Shown: positions 8,821 through 10,168 of the stretch, one piece after another
Layout: each line of letters begins with the position of its first letter
Numbering within the stretch: the stretch's first letter is position 1
Assembly: GCA_964463255.1 (NCBI GenBank)
Contig: CAYXBC010000019.1
Coordinates: forward strand, 1 to 10,168
From: CAJBLF01 sp964463255
GTDB lineage: Bacteria > Patescibacteriota > Gracilibacteria > Absconditabacterales > Absconditicoccaceae
DNA: 10,168 bases
Reading direction: 5' to 3'
The notes under the pieces: generated by a model
The model's input: the letters and a program-made list of their open reading frames with translations, nothing else
Databases searched by the model: none
Told to the model about the DNA's origin: nothing
Position numbers and translations under genes: made by a program

Positions 8821-8997
8821 TAGGACCGTACCTACCAGCCTCTGATAGGGGGCTCAGTAGTATCGTTCTTTAAAAAAAATAGGAGCCGTACTTGCCCGCC
8901 TTTGGTGGGGCTCAGTAGTATCGTTCTTTAAAAAAAAATAGGAGCCGTACTTGCCCGCCTTTGGTGGGGCTCAGTAGTATCGTTCTTTAAAAAAAAA
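8821..8997. repeat. Three tandem 59-nt noncoding hairpin repeats
   Basis: The copies are 8821-8879, 8880-8938 and 8939-8997. Copies 2 and 3 are identical. Copy 1 differs in its middle part but keeps CCGTAC near the start and CTCAGTAGTATCGTTCTTT plus an A8-9 tract at the end. In copies 2 and 3, CCCGCC-TTT-GGTGGG forms a GC-rich stem on plus-strand RNA (with one G-U pair), enclosed by a GAGC/GCTC pairing. On the minus strand the outer stem GAGCC/GGCTC is followed by CTA and a run of 8-9 Ts, so each unit could also act as a minus-strand terminator. There is no open reading frame of note. With the hairpin removed, the unit reads like the 5' part of the adjacent tRNA (AGGAGCCGTA then GCTCAG against AGGGCCGTAGCTCAG). 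The function is unknown to me. Confidence 0.9.
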
Positions 8998-8998
8998 T

Positions 8999-9070
8999 AG
9001 GGCCGTAGCTCAGCGGTAGAGCGGAAGTCTCCAAAGCTTCGCGTCGAGGGTTCAACTCCTTCCGGTCCTG
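8999..9070 (+). tRNA. tRNA-Trp (anticodon CCA)
   Basis: Complete 72-nt cloverleaf: acceptor AGGGCCG/CGGTCCT with one G-U pair, T8-A9, D-stem GCTC/GAGC, anticodon stem GAAGT/GCTTC around the loop CTCCAAA (anticodon CCA at 34-36), 5-nt variable region, T-stem GAGGG/CCTTC with loop TTCAACT, and discriminator G73 as expected for bacterial tRNA-Trp. CCA is not encoded (the next bases are GTC), so it must be added enzymatically. A CCA anticodon reads UGG only, which fits a genome where UGA means Gly. It follows repeat copy 3 by one base and precedes an intrinsic terminator. Confidence 0.95.
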
Positions 9071-9074
9071 GTCT

Positions 9075-9100
9075 AAAAAACTACAAATGTAGTTTTTTTC
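9075..9100 (+). terminator. Rho-independent terminator after tRNA-Trp
   Basis: AAAACTACA and TGTAGTTTT pair around a 2-base loop, the stem running directly into a T7 tract. It lies about 5 nt beyond the tRNA and is the first convincing plus-strand terminator after the P-type ATPase, so it probably ends the rnpB-repeat-tRNA transcript. Confidence 0.8.
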
Positions 9101-9183
9101 TTATAAAGAAAAAATGGTAAATTTGACAAAGAATATTGTCTAGTGGCTAGCTAGGAATACGCAAAACAGATATTTTTTCATTA

Positions 9184-9211
9184 TTGAATATCTATGGAGT
9201 ATCTCTATACT
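9184..9211 (+). promoter_or_regulatory. Putative nadM promoter
   Basis: TTGAAT (9184-9189), 16 nt, then TATACT (9206-9211). Initiation near 9218 would leave a leader of about 20 nt without a Shine-Dalgarno before ATG 9237. The preceding terminator at 9075-9100 makes a separate promoter necessary. A TTGACA at 9123-9128 has only poor -10 partners. Confidence 0.4.
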
Positions 9212-9236
9212 TATAAGACTTTATCACTAACACTCT

Positions 9237-10142
9237 ATGATGAAACAAAAAATCGGGTTATTTATAGGCCGTTTCCAACCATTTCATCTAGGACATATAG
9301 ATGCACTCAATCAAGCAAGAAAATATGGAGTAACGGAATTTTTTATCGGTATAGGATCTTCCAATAAAGAACATACTGCTGAAAATCCTTTCACCTACGA
9401 AGAAAGGAATACTATGATAACTAAATTACTAAAATCATTGGGAACAAAATTCACTATCTATCCTCTGCCAGATATGGAAAGCGATGAAGACCGAAAAGAG
9501 TATATATTCAAAAATATTCCTAAATTTGATGTAGTAGTAAGCGGGAATCCTTGGACTAGCAGTATCTTCAAGAAAATAAAATATCCATTATGTCCTATCA
9601 AGATAACTAAAGATATCAAATCTACGAGTATCAGACACATGCTGCATATATGAGATAGCGAATGATTAAAGACATTGGTTCCTTGACAAATACTCACTTA
9701 CTTACAATATATCAAAACAGCAAAAAGATTAGAGAAATATGATCGTAACGAACATATAGGACCTAGTGTTGCGGTTGATGGAATTATTCTTACAAAAGAC
9801 AAGAAAATAGTAATTATACAGAGGAAGTTCGAACCGATTGGATATGCCTTTCCAGGAGGATTTATCGATTATTGAGAGACTGCAGAATACGCATTGATGA
9901 GAGAGATGAAAGAAGAGATAGGAGTAAATGTAAGAATAAGGAAAATAGCAGGAATAATGAGTGATGCAAAAAGAGACCCGCGTAGACATACTATTGGAAT
10001 AGTCTATATAGCAGATATCATCTCAGGAAAATTAAGAGCAGGAGATGATGCGAAATCATTAAAATTAATGAAAATAGAAGATGCCAAGAAACTCAAGATG
10101 GTAGCAGGACATGACAAATTTCTCAAGAACATAGAGCTATAA
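9237..10142 (+). CDS. nadM: Bifunctional NMN adenylyltransferase / Nudix hydrolase (NadM type)
   Basis: Predicted two-domain enzyme of NAD metabolism, 301 aa. The N-terminal domain (about 1-165) is a nucleotidyltransferase making NAD from NMN and ATP: GRFQPFHLGH (11-20) is the ATP-binding HxGH signature and STSIR (129-133) the second phosphate-binding motif. The C-terminal domain (about 175-301) is a Nudix hydrolase of the ADP-ribose pyrophosphatase kind: PGGFIDYGE (206-214) with G213 encoded by TGA, then REMKEEIGV (222-230) completing the box, followed by AGDDAKS and AGHDKFL as in this subfamily. The same fusion is known from Synechocystis slr0787 and Francisella NadM. Further TGA glycines lie in the linker (GDSEGLKTLVPGQ). 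The start is ATG 9237 (a second ATG follows at 9240); it ends at TAA 10140-10142. It stands alone behind its own putative promoter. The domain calls are firm; hydrolase substrate specificity is inferred. Confidence 0.93.
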
Positions 10143-10168
10143 ATACATTATATGATCTGTCTCTTATA

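Noticed and set aside
8821..8997. CRISPR array
   Set aside because: The repeats are directly contiguous with no variable spacers, and no cas genes are present.
8821..8997. Type III toxin-antitoxin RNA repeats (ToxI-like)
   Set aside because: Tandem structured repeats are reminiscent, but the downstream gene is NadM, not a ToxN-type endoribonuclease, and a tRNA and terminator intervene.

Overview
The window reads correctly only if TGA is a sense codon for glycine (translation table 25). All seven protein genes have in-frame TGA codons, many at glycines that are invariant in their families: both Gly of the FtsH GGRA motif, Gly of the P-type ATPase DKTGT site, two Gly of the RecG Walker A GDVGSGKT, Gly of two Nudix hydrolases, and the UDG HKGFFGC loop. 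TAA and TAG are the only stops. The one tRNA gene is tRNA-Trp(CCA), which reads UGG, consistent with TGA not being Trp. This code is known from the candidate phyla Gracilibacteria (BD1-5/GN02) and Absconditabacteria (SR1), so the DNA almost certainly comes from one of them. I cannot choose between the two. The DNA is AT-rich, and no start codon has a clear Shine-Dalgarno sequence.

Minus strand, 5614 down to 1: a tightly packed co-directional run of a DUF378 small membrane protein, uracil-DNA glycosylase (ung), RecG helicase (recG), an MTH1-like oxidized-nucleotide Nudix hydrolase, and the membrane protease FtsH (running off the left edge). Three of the five deal with DNA damage: uracil removal, replication-fork rescue and nucleotide-pool sanitation. 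FtsH and the DUF378 protein are membrane proteins.

Divergent intergenic region 5615-5793: it holds a plausible promoter for the minus-strand run and a 7-bp inverted repeat near the plus-strand start.

Plus strand, 5794 to 10142: a PEEFP-type P2-like cation ATPase, then an RNA cluster consisting of RNase P RNA (rnpB), three tandem 59-nt noncoding repeats, tRNA-Trp and a clear intrinsic terminator. The last gene is a fused NMN adenylyltransferase/Nudix enzyme (NadM type) of NAD metabolism, complete at 10142. The last 26 bases hold nothing I can identify.

The least explained element is the repeat array at 8821-8997. The repeats have no coding capacity. Each looks like the 5' part of a tRNA (acceptor strand and D-arm start) with a GC-rich hairpin inserted, and the real tRNA-Trp begins at the phase where a fourth copy would start. 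No terminator is visible between rnpB and the tRNA, so RNase P RNA, repeats and tRNA may share one transcript. I see no defence system, CRISPR array or mobile element.
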